Positions 36,613 to 47,200 of a stretch of 64,000 nucleotides of DNA are shown here, in pieces. Made by a program: the position numbers and the translations under genes. The notes under the pieces were generated by a model. It had not been told where the DNA came from, ran no database searches, and saw nothing but the letters and a program-made list of their open reading frames with translations. Each line of letters begins with the position of its first letter. Within the stretch, counting starts at the first letter, position 1. Source of the DNA: Epiperipatus broadwayi (lineage: Eukaryota; Onychophora; Udeonychophora; Euonychophora; Peripatidae). The stretch lies in contig JAQFVV010000042.1 of the NCBI GenBank assembly GCA_028023455.1, forward strand, positions 6,035,922-6,099,921, written 5' to 3'.

Positions 36613-39431
36613 TCAAAGCTGGAACATGAGAAATAAATGTGATTGGGTTTCGGACTCCCTTTTACAAAAACCACAGCAATCATCTATTGATTGAATCTGT
36701 TTTTTAAATTTGTAAAAAAAAATGGTAGGTAATGCTTCTAAGTTGATCTGAATCAGAAAATCAAAGAATTTAGGCTCAAGTGACCAATATCTAAATTTAT
36801 GACATTTATTTATAAGCTCAAATGTTCTTTTCATGAATTTTTGTGGCTGGGGAAAGTAATAATTATACATCCCAATATTGATATTGACCTTTTAAGGGAA
36901 CATAGACTAGATTTTGTATTTCTAGGACTAAGTCTCTAATGGCCTTTAAATATCCTGTAAGTAGAGGTGGTCCATCTGTGTGATTTTAAATGCTACTTCC
37001 AGATAAGGAAACATCTCAGTACATCTTGAGATGATATTAAGTGATTTTTTTAATGTTTCAAATACTTTTATTGAATGCAGACCCAGGTCATTGTTTTCCA
37101 ATGGACACTGAAGCTTTCTGATTGAGATTGATGAAATCCTTCTACCTCAGAGAAGTTTTCTAAGTAGTGTATGACTGTTAATAAATTTCTTTTTAAATTT
37201 TATTATTGGTGTATAATATACCATTCTAGTTACAATTAGCATGTTGTATAATGGAACTGTTAGGGAAATGATATGTTCTATTTTATTTGTTAGTTGGTTT
37301 TGAATACTTGTTCTCATTTGTGTAGGATTTAAATAAATTGGAAAGCCTAAGAAGAGGCTGGGTTTTTCTTTAAAATGTTCTATAATATTGCATCCTGTGT
37401 AAATTTGCCAAGCACTTGATTTTTCCATATTAAACATGAGTTTGAATTTGTCAGTGTATTATTTTAGCAATTTTATTACAAATGAAATTTGTTTTCTGGA
37501 TGATAAGAAAATTGCAATATCATCCATGTAAGCAACACAATACTGGTATTTAAGTTGGGTATATATATGTCAGTCATTTCTTTTTTGATGGCTGCTAGTA
37601 AAGGTTTATGTATATTGAAAACAGAAGTGCACTCAATGGAGAACCTTGAGGTATAGAACAATTGGGGATTATAGGCGGTGATATTCGTCCATTTATAATT
37701 ACATGTATCTCCCTGTTGCGAAGCAAATTTCCCAAGATATAAAGGTAGGCTGAATGTCAATAGGAACTGTATCAAATGCAGATTTAATATCCAGCCGAAT
37801 CACAACAGAACCATATTTTTTCTTTACTCTAATCATATCAATAAGTTTTACATGTAAAGGCTGCTTGATTAGTAAATGAGCCTTTTTATGCAAATTGGCA
37901 TTTAAAGAGATAGGTAAAATGTATGACTGTATTCTATCTTTCAGAACAGCCTCCGATACTTTATTCCCCAATGGACTCATTGAAATTGGTCTTAGTTTTT
38001 CAATGGTTGATATTTTTTTACTTTTTCTTTTAAAAAAAGGTACTAGTGATATAGGATATAAATTTTGTATTGTGTATATTTCTCTTGATAGGAAATTTTC
38101 TAGATTTGCTAGGTAATTGGAGGTAAAGAAATTTAGATGCGTATCCCATGAAGGCAGGGATGGCAAGATTCAGCTATGGACTCCAGTTTCCTTGTAAATT
38201 CATGAGGAATTTATCTTCTTCTTTTGACTCACCAAAAAGCTTTATTGCAGGATTGTAAGAGTTGCCAGATTGAAACCTATCCCTATGATACAAGTAGGCC
38301 AGTTCCAACATATAAATCCCACTAACCATCCCTGTTTGCATTTGAATCACTGGTGACCAAAGGCCCATCTGATGTAGTTTCTAGACCGTGTATGAATTTG
38401 CCCAATAAATATTCTGCTCTTTATTGCTAGATATTATTCTATTCCATTATATAAATTTTTAAAGTTTTTTAATTTTTGTTCATTTTCTGAGGACGGAGTC
38501 TGAATTATATTTATGTAGATTTTTCCCATTAGTGCCAATAGGTCTTTTGATGATGGTGTGGCTCTGGTAATATGGTGAATCATGTTTGATAATATGCTTA
38601 CATATGCTATCCAGGCAGGCACTGGATCCATATCAATCTCACTCAATTTATTTAAATATATATAAAATTTCTGAAAACAGAAATTCAGGTGTTCTAGATA
38701 GTAGTAATATTCTAATAGTAGGTCCAATGGATATTAAATTTTTATTATTGACATCAACACCAATTTTAGTGACAAATGCAGCATGATCTGTCAACACCAA
38801 TTTTAATGACAAATGCAGCATGATATGAAAAAAGTGCATTTTTAATTTCAAGATTATTAAGGTGATGAAATGATGGGGAATAAAAGAGATCAATTAATGA
38901 AAAATGCCTTCCATTATTAAAGGAAATGGTACCATTTGGCAAAAAACCTTTCCATTCATCAGTGGAAAGGAAAGATGTAACAACTTTTTAATGAATTTTT
39001 CATTTGACAAATTAAAATCACCCATAAGTATGCATGGGTAGGGGGAAGAACCAAGCATGGAATTTAATGTGAATATCAGCCTGTTCATCATTGTGGATCC
39101 AGGAGGAATACATACAAAAATTACATATAGCATCATTGCTTTATGTCGCAATGAATCAATATATCAAATTTTAAGAGCTAAAAGGGCTAAGTTTATCTGT
39201 AATAATCTCTGTACCTACAGAAGCGGAATTAGAAGATTTAGAGAAAGCTGCAAAATCTTTATTTACAAAGTAAATGGAAGGGTCGATATGTGAACCATTA
39301 TATATTTTGATTTCAAGTAGTTCTGTTACATGCGGATGGACAATATCATACCATTGTTTCAATTGATAAATTCTATTAGCGGAGTTAAGATCTCTAATGT
39401 TTAAGGATGCAATTTTTAACTTCATTAACAT
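36613..39431 (-). pseudogene. LINE ORF2 (endonuclease-reverse transcriptase) pseudogene
   Basis: Minus-strand segments in several frames: the start LKIASLNIRDLNSANRIY (39420 region), the endonuclease PYPCILMGDFN block (about 39020), RT LRPISMSPLG (about 37985), motif A RLDIKSAFDTVP (about 37790), AYMDDIAIF (about 37520), and the knuckle CGFCKRESETQSH (about 36640-36680), whose final Cys is lost. The span is shorter than the 3.2 kb of the plus-strand copy, so internal deletions occurred. Confidence 0.75.
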
Positions 39432-39732
39432 CTGCTATCAAAACTACCACTTCTTAAACCAAAAACACAAAAATTACAACAGACTAGAGATAAACAATAC
39501 TAGGATGAACATGAAAACTAATTATGCTCTCAGCAACAAGCATATTATCATTATCTTCTAATTATCAAATGTTCTTGATTGACTTACATTCGCAGTTAAG
39601 TTATTAGTTGTTATAAAGGGAGAAACTATGGTTTTATTTAGTCTATTCGAGCACGACCAACTTATAGCCTCCCCAAAATAGTTTTCATTAACAGGAATTG
39701 TAGAGTCAGTGTTTTTGTTATTGATATTGGTT

Positions 39733-40740
39733 TTAACCTTTTTTAAAGTTTGTCATACCACTGACTTCTGCATCGGTGCGCACATTATCTTTTGTCTGTC
39801 CTTTATTCTCTCTTCTCTGTGGGGGTCGACTGGGCATCAGTTTGATACATTTGAATTTCCTTTTATCGGCATATAATGTGCGCGATTCTATTATCTCTGG
39901 AGTTGTTTTGGTTAAAATATTAAATTGAGATTCAGATTGTTCAATAACAGAACTAATTACGTTATCAACAGGGATGAGAATGCTAGTCTTGTGAGAGATT
40001 TCCTTTATTTGTAATTCTGTTTCATTGTTCAATAGTGGAGTTCACCTGATGGATCTTTCAGCTTCTGCTGTTTGATCTATTTGAGAGATATTGTTTAATG
40101 CATTTTGGACAAATGTTGATTAGATGCCTACATTCTTTGCAATGATAACATTGAGGCTTTATTCTTTTAATCATCAAACACAACGATGCCTCCTGATCGC
40201 TTATTTGAGAGCGTATGTCTTTTGATTCTACACTCTTATGTAGCATAACTCTAAAAGAGAAACTGTTTCCATATATTGGTACCAATGTATTTGGGAGGTT
40301 TGGCTGAAATTAAAGAACTACCCCAAATGGCTCCATTAATTTAACAGTCTTCACTTTTGTAGCTTAAGTAGCATTCTTCAGTGTACCATTTATAATGTTG
40401 GGTCTATTCGGGTTAACTACTTATGTGTAGCGATTCTGAAAACTATTCCTTGACTCTTATGTCTTAAATTCCAGCACAATGTATCTAGGATTTGGATGAT
40501 CAGCAATACAATGAATTGATTCCCATAAGTTTTTCGCTGTAAGTAGATCGAATAATATTTCTTTTGGGAATCTAAACAGGCTACAAAAATGATCTGTAAT
40601 CATAATGATTATCGATTTTTCAGTGAAGAAACATTTGAATGAATTATATAATTCTTTCAGTATTGTTCTGTTAAAGGCTTTAGAGATTTTTAATGATTCA
40701 CCATTCCATGGCTCTTTTGACTCTCGTAATCCATAGTCAA
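39733..40740 (-). pseudogene. LINE ORF1 (CCHC nucleic-acid-binding) pseudogene
   Basis: Blocks in order on the minus strand are LWESIHCIADHPNPRYIVL (about 40530-40470), a NSFSFRVMLHKSVESKDIRSQI block, then CYHCKECRHLINIC (about 40160-40118), a perfect C-x2-C-x4-H-x4-C knuckle. The low-complexity C-terminal part runs to about 39740. The frame is broken at least twice. In the family, ORF1 packages element RNA. Confidence 0.7.
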
Positions 40741-40764
40741 TGTTGCTGTGAACAAATCCAATTT

Positions 40765-41600
40765 GATCAGATCATTTGCTGTGGATCAATGGAATCTTTG
40801 TATGTTTTTATTTTTGCTTCTATTATTTGCTTCATTACTGACTTTATATATTTGTTCCTATATTTTTTTTACGACTTGGACATATGTGTATATTTCATTA
40901 CTCGTGCCATCCATTGCTGTGGCCATTTTGTGCCTACCTTGATGTAACTGCACCTGTAAATAGAAGAAATCGTTGCTAATCTAGGGAGGTTTTTTTTTAT
41001 TTCAAATTATCCTTTTTAGGTTTAATAAATTGACTATAAACTTATAGTTAGCATAAACTTATTTTACAATCTCAAAAAAAAAATTAAAAAAACACTTAAT
41101 AATAAGATTTGACTTCTATACGTGTAGGTTTATATTATGTAAGCACAGACATCAATGAAGATCTGTGCTTAAAATAAAAATGAGTCAATTTAGGTTTAGT
41201 TTTAAAAAGATAAAGAAACCAATTTATTTCAAATAAATCTGTTCTAAAACTAATGTTATAGAAATAAAGCTTAAATACTAATCCATACATTTTTATGCAA
41301 CTAGCTTGTATTATTAATTAAAATTCTGGGAAAATCAGTTTCTTTTAAACTATGTTTCAAATTTTGAAAATGTAAATTTCATTTAAATATAGTTTAGAAA
41401 TTAAGATGGTTAAGTGACATCTATTAATGTAAAAGTTTGTTTAATTAAAGAATTTTATAAATAAGGGTAATTAAAATAACTATGGCTTGTTTAAGAATTT
41501 TGTAAACAGGGGTAATTAAAATAATTGCTAGCTTAATAATTTTTATTAGTTAATCATTAGACTAGAGTTTATCCATAATGACAAATATTTCTATAGTTCA
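40765..41600. other. AT-rich DNA, no gene seen
   Basis: May contain the LINE 5' leader to about 40970. A 57-bp duplication with GGGTAATTAAAATAA is at about 41455-41525. Confidence 0.4.
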
Positions 41601-41603
41601 AAT

Positions 41604-41780
41604 TTCACTACACAGCTCTCAAACAAGGTAGGGACTAGTTTCTATCCACTTTGAACACTTTGTGAAGAAGCAATCATCTTTTTCATGTCTTTGATCATAT
41701 GTTTAAGATTACATTCCTTCACAAGGTATTAAAAAAAGTTAGAAACCAGTTCTTACCTTGCATGAAAGCTGTGTAGTGAA
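41604..41780. repeat. 177-bp fold-back with hammerhead-like remnants
   Basis: The outer arms TTCACTACACAGCT (41604) and AGCTGTGTAGTGAA (41767-41780) are perfect inverses. Inward similarity covers the CAAGGTA and ACTAGTTTCTA/TAGAAACCAGTT blocks. The plus arm reads GAAACCAGTTC followed by TTACCTTGC, which can pair with an upstream CAAGGTA as a stem I. The CTGANGA strand is missing. It looks like a third, dead hammerhead-bearing repeat. Confidence 0.5.
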
Positions 41781-41908
41781 AATTACATTACAGAAATATT
41801 GCTAGTTTGTTAATTAAAAAAAAATGTTTTGTAAAGCTGGTTATAATATAAAAAGATTAGTTCAAAAAATAATTTGATCTTTGCCTTTGGCCTGCGACTA
41901 TGAAGTAC

Positions 41909-43110
41909 TTATAAAAATAATAATATAGGTGCTATTGCACCTGAACGCAAAGCTATTTTATGCTTAAAACAAAATAAAAATTAAACTATTCTGTGAGCGC
42001 TTTCAAGAGACGTGCTCTCATTATTAAAGCTCCAAGTGAATTAATGATATGCAAATTATGCAAAGTTTAAGATTAATTGCTCCATTTTCTTGAAATCATG
42101 AAGCATGTGTCCTTGCGGTTGATGACATTGCAATCCATCGCTATGTAGCAGGCCTTCTTCACTTTTCTTTTCAAATCGTGCCTCTCTCTGCAGACCAGGC
42201 TGACATCTTGAGGTTCACACTGGTGTCCAGTTATTTTTTGATGAATAGCAAAAATTGAATAACGTGATGGATCTGATTGAGCTTTAATATACTACACAGA
42301 GAGGATTTACTGAAGATGGGATTCAAACTAGGCTGATCGACAGAAAGATTATACAGTTCAATAAAAAAGTGACCAATAATACACTTAATGGGAATACACA
42401 TAGGCTGCTGCTGCCATACATTCCTAATTTACATAGTAAATTTTATGAAATTTTTAATAGACAGTTTCAATTAACTTTTCGCACCCCTCCCAGTTCTAAC
42501 AGATTGCTTAACAACACTAAAGATAAATTATGCTTAACAACACTAAAGATAAATTAGCACTATCTTAAACACCTCAAGCCGTTTATAATATTGCATGCAC
42601 TCATGCAAACTGTAGATCCTCATATTATGGGGAGACGAAGGCAGCAATAGAAACCAGATTACAGCAACATAAATACGCATATATTAAAGCTCAATCAGAT
42701 CCAACACATTCAATTTTTGCTATTCATCAAAAAATAACTGGACACCAGTGTGAACCTCAAGATGTCAGCCTGGTTTGCAGAGAGAGGCATGATTTGAAAA
42801 GAAAAGTGAAGGAGGCCTGCTACATAGCGATGGATTGCAACGCCATCAACGGCAATGACACATGCTTCACGATTTCAAGAAAATGGAGCAATTAATCTTA
42901 AACTTTGCATAATTTGCATATCATTAATTCACATGGAGCTTTGATAATGAGAGCACGTCTCTTGAAAGCACTCGCAGAATAGTTTAATTTTTATTTTGTT
43001 TTAAGCATAAAATAGCTTTGCGTTCAGGTGCAATAGCGCTTATATTATTATTTTTATAAGTAGATTTTTCTCGCAAAGTTTTTTGAATTATTTTTGAATT
43101 ACAACGTTAC
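41909..43110 (+). mobile_element. Penelope-like element 3' part with inverted end arms
   Basis: A perfect 12-bp direct repeat, ACTATGAAGTAC, flanks it (41897-41908 and 43111-43122). Arms of about 385 bp (41906-42291 and 42680-43062) are inverted copies around a 388-bp centre. The right arm and centre hold the region after RT and the GIY-YIG domain on the plus strand. The left arm repeats the same end in reverse. PLEs are known for such partial, inverted terminal duplications. The RT itself is missing, so the copy could not move on its own. Confidence 0.8.
42300..42895 (+). pseudogene. PLE linker and GIY-YIG endonuclease, broken
   Basis: The first block (to 42557) reads NTHRLLLPYIPNLHSKFYEI...FRTPPSSNRLLNNTKDKL. 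This matches the L-P-Y-V-P-G-L and K-D segment between RT and endonuclease in PLE proteins. A 22-bp duplication (TTAACAACACTAAAGATAAA twice, 42508-42555) precedes the stop. A second open block (about 42575-42895) gives VYNIACTHANC, YYGETKAAIETRLQQHK and EACYIAMDC. This is the GIY-YIG core (VYNI, YYGET, catalytic Arg), with the Cys pair typical of PLEs. The domain itself is open for about 105 codons. Confidence 0.75.
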
Positions 43111-43284
43111 ACTATGAAGTACACAAACCACTAAACATCACATGATCACCTTCTCTATACTAGTACATAATTGTTGTAAACAAAGGCAAAACTCTCCATA
43201 CAGTAGTGCCACCCTGTGCCAAACAGAGTAATCAATGGATGCCAGAAGGCTTGTGCATAAAATCCCTATCTAGTGCCTACTCAT

Positions 43285-43339
43285 CCAATATCCCCAGACT
43301 AGTTTCTGGCTTGTGACCATCATCAGTGAGGAGCCTTGG
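43285..43339 (-). ncRNA. Hammerhead ribozyme motif, family 1, copy C
   Basis: Core CTGATGA, stem II TGGT-CACAA-GCCA (one G-U pair), GAAA, ACTAGT, cleavage after AGTC, inner stem I TCCTCA/TGGGGA, outer CCAA/TTGG. Complete. Confidence 0.8.
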
Positions 43340-43737
43340 ATCTGAGAGCACTGAACCTAGATCTTAGGATCTAATGCAACCCTCCAGCAGCCATCTTTTA
43401 ACTCTACTTTACTACAAAACTATGAGAATGAAATTGAAACATTGTTAATATCTTCAATCTAAGCTCAATAGCTTATATAGTCATATGGGTCTGAACTCTA
43501 ATTCAGCTCCCATACATTTTGGTGTCTTTGGCTCTTAAACAACCATAGCCACCACTATCCTATTAGGCAGGGTTAGTGTTAAACCACTAAACATCATATG
43601 ACCACCTCTATACTAGCACATAATTGTTGTAAACAAAGGCAAAACTCTCCATGCAGTAGTGCCACCCTGTGCCAAACAGAGTAATCAATGGATGCCAGAA
43701 GGCTTGTGCATAAAATCCATATCTAGTGCCTACTCAT

Positions 43738-43792
43738 CCAATATCCCCAGACTAGTTTCTGGCTTTTGGCCATCATCAGTGAGGAGCCTTGG
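43738..43792 (-). ncRNA. Hammerhead ribozyme motif, family 1, copy D
   Basis: Core CTGATGA with stem II TGGC-CAAAA-GCCA, GAAA and the same two-part stem I. Complete; the loop II sequence differs by one base from the other copies. Confidence 0.8.
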
Positions 43793-43970
43793 ATCTGAGA
43801 GCACTGCACCTAGATTTTAGGATCTAATGCAACCCTCCAGCAGCCACCTTTTAACTCTACTACAAAACTATGAGAATGAAATTGAAAACATTGTTAATAT
43901 CTTCAATCTAAGCTCAATAGCTTATATAGTCATATGGGTCTGAACTCAATTCAGCTCCCATACATTTTGA

Positions 43971-44008
43971 TGATGGCCACAAGCCAGAAACTAGTCTGGG
44001 AATATTGG
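43971..44008 (+). ncRNA. Partial hammerhead at the fold-back junction
   Basis: It starts at TTGATGA, so the stem I 5' strand and the core C are replaced by sequence from the inverted unit. Stem II, GAAA and the cleavage-site side are present. It cannot form a normal stem I in cis. Confidence 0.6.
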
Positions 44009-44406
44009 ATGAGTAGGCACTAGATAGGGATTTTATGCACAAGCCTTCTGGCATCCATTGATTACTCTGTTTGGCACAGGGTGGCACTACTGTATGGAGA
44101 GTTTTGCCTTTGTTTACAACAATTATGTGCTAGTATAGAGGTGATCATGTGATGTTTAGTGGATTAACACTAATCCTGCTTAATAGGATAGTGGTGGCTA
44201 TGGTTGTTTAAGAGCCAAAGACACCAAAATGTATGGGAGCTTAATTGAGTTCAGACCCATATGACTATATAAGCTATTGAGCTTAGATTGAAGATATTAA
44301 CAATGTTTTCAATTTCATTCTCATAGTTTTGTAGTAAAGTAGAGTTAAAAGGTGGCTGCTGGAGGGTTGCATTAGATCCTAAGATCTAGGTGCAGTGCTC
44401 TCAGAT

Positions 44407-44461
44407 CCAAGGCTCCTTACTGATGATGGCCACAAGCCAGAAACTAGTCTGGGGATATTGG
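44407..44461 (+). ncRNA. Hammerhead ribozyme motif, family 1, copy F
   Basis: CTGATGA, TGGC-CACAA-GCCA, GAAA, ACTAGTC, with inner stem I TCCTTA/TGGGGA (one added G-U pair) and outer CCAA/TTGG. Complete; predicted cleavage after 44449. Confidence 0.8.
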
Positions 44462-44578
44462 ATGAGTAGGCACTAGATAGGGATTTTATGCACAAGCCTT
44501 CTGGCATCCATTGATTACTGTTTGGCACAGAGTGGCACTACTGTATGGAGAGTTTTGCCTTTGTTAAATACACAAACC

Positions 44579-45660
44579 TCTATCAGCAGCTGGACTACTA
44601 AGTAGGTGTGGCTAGAAGCCTTGAATGAACTTCACTCCAGCATGAAGACAATAACTATGAGGATGTCAAATCCTGCTTGCTGAATTTCATCCAACTCTAT
44701 ACCATCTATCTTCACATATGCAGTGACATGATTCTCAACAGTAAAAAAAAAAAAATTACCAACCATATTTGGAAATCTAACCCAATTGCGACTAAGATTT
44801 GAAACTAATAAATGGAAAGACTTTGCTAGTAACTCACCAAAAAGCTATCTTTTTAATAATTGTATTGTAAAGAAGTTGCAGTCACACCTTTGACATTTAT
44901 TCTAAACAAAAGCAAGTTTTTTTTTTTTTTTTTTTAAAACTGTTTTTCTTAATTAAATAGTTATTTAATTGTAGCAATGAGCAATAGACATTATTTTCTG
45001 TGATTGACAAGAACTTTAGAATAACTTGAAATTTTTTATTTTAGGATTTCTTTTGCACATTTATCATTTATGAATATAGAATACAATATTTATTTATTTT
45101 GCTTCAATTTTAAAAATATAGATTTCAAAGAATTGAACTTGAAGTGACGCTGAAATATTTTTATTCTTCATTTTCTTAAGGTAGATAAATATATTTAAAA
45201 ACTTCATATTGAAACAACATGTAAGTAATTAATTAATACAAAAAAATTCATTGATATTTAAATATAAGATTGCTTTAATTTATTTTAGAATGATTGTTTG
45301 TTAATTTATAAATTGGAAATAGTTGTTCACAATTCTTTCAAATTTTTTGCTCTATTTAAAGAGCATTCTTATTAGAAATAAAGTGCCTATATTCTGATTA
45401 TAATATTATGGAAATACAAAATGCTTGGGTTTTTTATTTTTATTTTAAACTGTTGCAAACTTTAATTGTTATTCTGGATTTATGTTTTTTCATGTTTGTA
45501 ATCAGTTTGACTGAATTGTCTTTTACTTCTAATTTTGATTCTGAATTTGGAAACTAACATAATTCAATCAGTTGTTTTCTGAAAAATCTTAATATTACCT
45601 TTGCATAATAAACAGATGATGAAAAGTTTATAATAGTCTCTACTACCTTCTTTTTTTTTC
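44579..45660. other. AT-rich DNA, no gene seen
   Basis: Poly-T rich; no coding signal. Confidence 0.5.
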
Positions 45661-45670
45661 ACGTGTCAAA

Positions 45671-45740
45671 GCATCGGCCGGGAAGCGAACCCGGGACAAC
45701 TGCTTGTAAGGCAGTTGTGCTGACCACTTGGCTACCAAGC
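45671..45740 (-). tRNA. tRNA-Val(UAC)-like sequence, probably a pseudogene or SINE head
   Basis: The minus strand folds as a tRNA: D-arm region GCCAAGTGGTCAGC, anticodon stem-loop with loop CTTACAA (anticodon UAC), and T arm CCGGG-TTCGCTT-CCCGG. The acceptor stem is poor (about 4 of 7 pairs), the anticodon stem is overlong and the T loop is atypical. An A-run, not a T-run terminator, follows 10-20 bases past the 3' end. That favours a tRNA-derived SINE or retropseudogene over a working gene. Confidence 0.5.
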
Positions 45741-47200
45741 TTGACTACATTTTTGGATTATCTAATTTCTGTAATACATTGTTAGTAAGTTATTGATTAA
45801 TGCTTTTTTGTCATATTCAGTTCAATCTTGAACAAATCTCCTATATCAGGGGTCCCCAACCTTTTTGCACTTAAGAGCACATTCTACAATACCGGTCAGA
45901 TGGTGGGCAACATTTATTTTTTCAATGTAAATTTATAGTTGGATATTGTTAATAATACACATAATGTACAAAAAATATTTATATCAAAAATAAAATTTTA
46001 ACATATAATTAATGTTTATATTTTTATGTAAATTTCTAAATTATATATAATATTACAAGTCAATGCGATCTTTGGCAATTGCTTCATAATTAGGGGAGTA
46101 TGATGATATTCCTGCTCATAAGCAATCATCAACATATTCGTCACTCAGTTGAGATCTGTATTTTGATTTTACGATATTCATGGTTGAAAACAATGATTCA
46201 CACAAGTATGTGGAACCAAAAAACGATTTTATTTTGTATGATGCTTTTTTCAAGAATGGAAATTTATTTCTGTCACTTATATTCCAGAAGTTTTCATCTG
46301 ATACACTGGATTTTAGGACAATGTCATTCTGAAGATCCAAAATTTCTAATTCCAGTTCTTTTGCCCTAACTTGAACAAGCTCTGCAATTTGTGCAGCTAT
46401 TTCAGTTACATTTACTTGGCAAGTAAAAGGATTGACAAAAAAGGTGACCATTGGCTCACTGATATTAAATAGTTGAAATCGTTTTTTAAACTGGTTTTAA
46501 AGTAATTGAAGACTGACAACAAATGATGAAAAGTCAATTTCAGCATCGCCTATCATTTTTTCCATATTTGGAAAATGTACAAGTTTCTTCATTTGCAGAT
46601 GTGATATCCACAAAATCAGTTTGGCTTTAAATGACTTTACAGATCCTATCATTGTAGATATATGTAAGTTTTTCCCCTGCAAGTTTGAATGATTCAATTT
46701 TTCGATTATATCTGTGATGAAACTCAAATCCACAAGCCAGGAAGAGGGTAATCCTGACGTTTAGCGCCCCGAACAATTCGCCAATAATTCGCCCTCTATT
46801 TTGAAAAAAATGAACTATTTTTTCACTATGTAACTATATCCAAGTGTAAATGCTAATAAAAAAAGATTTAAAAAAATACTTACATTTACAAGCGTATTTT
46901 TCACGTATAGCGGTCTTTGCTGTATATAGAACTGTAAATAAATGACGTAAATTAACTGTAAATGTTTTTCCGTAAAGAAGAATAAATAACAAGAAAACAA
47001 ACTTACATTTTTAGGAGTAATTGGAAGCCACACAAGCGAGGAAATGCACGAAAAGCCACACAAGCGAGGAAATGCACGAAAAGGTCGTCGCGTGCGTGCA
47101 GATTTCTGAAAGAAAATTCCTGCAGGTAGGATGAGAACAAAGGTGTGCTCATCCCAAATTGGTATTTTAGCTTATGCTATGCGACAGAGTGGACATAGGC

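Larger units (their letters stand above)
36600..40760 (-). mobile_element. APE-type LINE, minus-strand decayed copy
   Basis: Reading down the minus strand: ORF1 with a CCHC knuckle (about 40740-39733), an APE endonuclease (39431-38434 region), RT (38166-37476) and a C-terminal Cys/His knuckle (36613-36870). It is the same family as the plus-strand copy at 51-56 kb. The start blocks of ORF2 (SLNIR-x-LN), the RT LRPISM and AYMDD blocks, and the C-terminus all correspond. Frameshifts, stops and a 37-bp tandem duplication at about 38753-38825 show it is inactive. A 3' tail was not located with confidence. Confidence 0.8.
43130..44568. mobile_element. Retrozyme-like element, hammerhead family 1 (two minus plus two plus units)
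   Basis: A perfect 10-bp direct repeat, TACACAAACC, flanks it at 43120-43129 and 44569-44578. Two minus-oriented units begin at 43130 and 43586 (456-nt period), then the sequence flips at about 43971 to plus orientation. The plus cleavage sites after 43996 and 44449 are 453 nt apart. Three complete hammerheads and one partial one lie inside. No open frame exists. The left target duplication overlaps the right duplication of the neighbouring PLE, so it inserted at the PLE junction later. Confidence 0.85.

Noticed and set aside
45671-45740. Functional tRNA-Val gene
   Set aside because: The acceptor stem pairs at about 4 of 7 positions, and no Pol III terminator follows.
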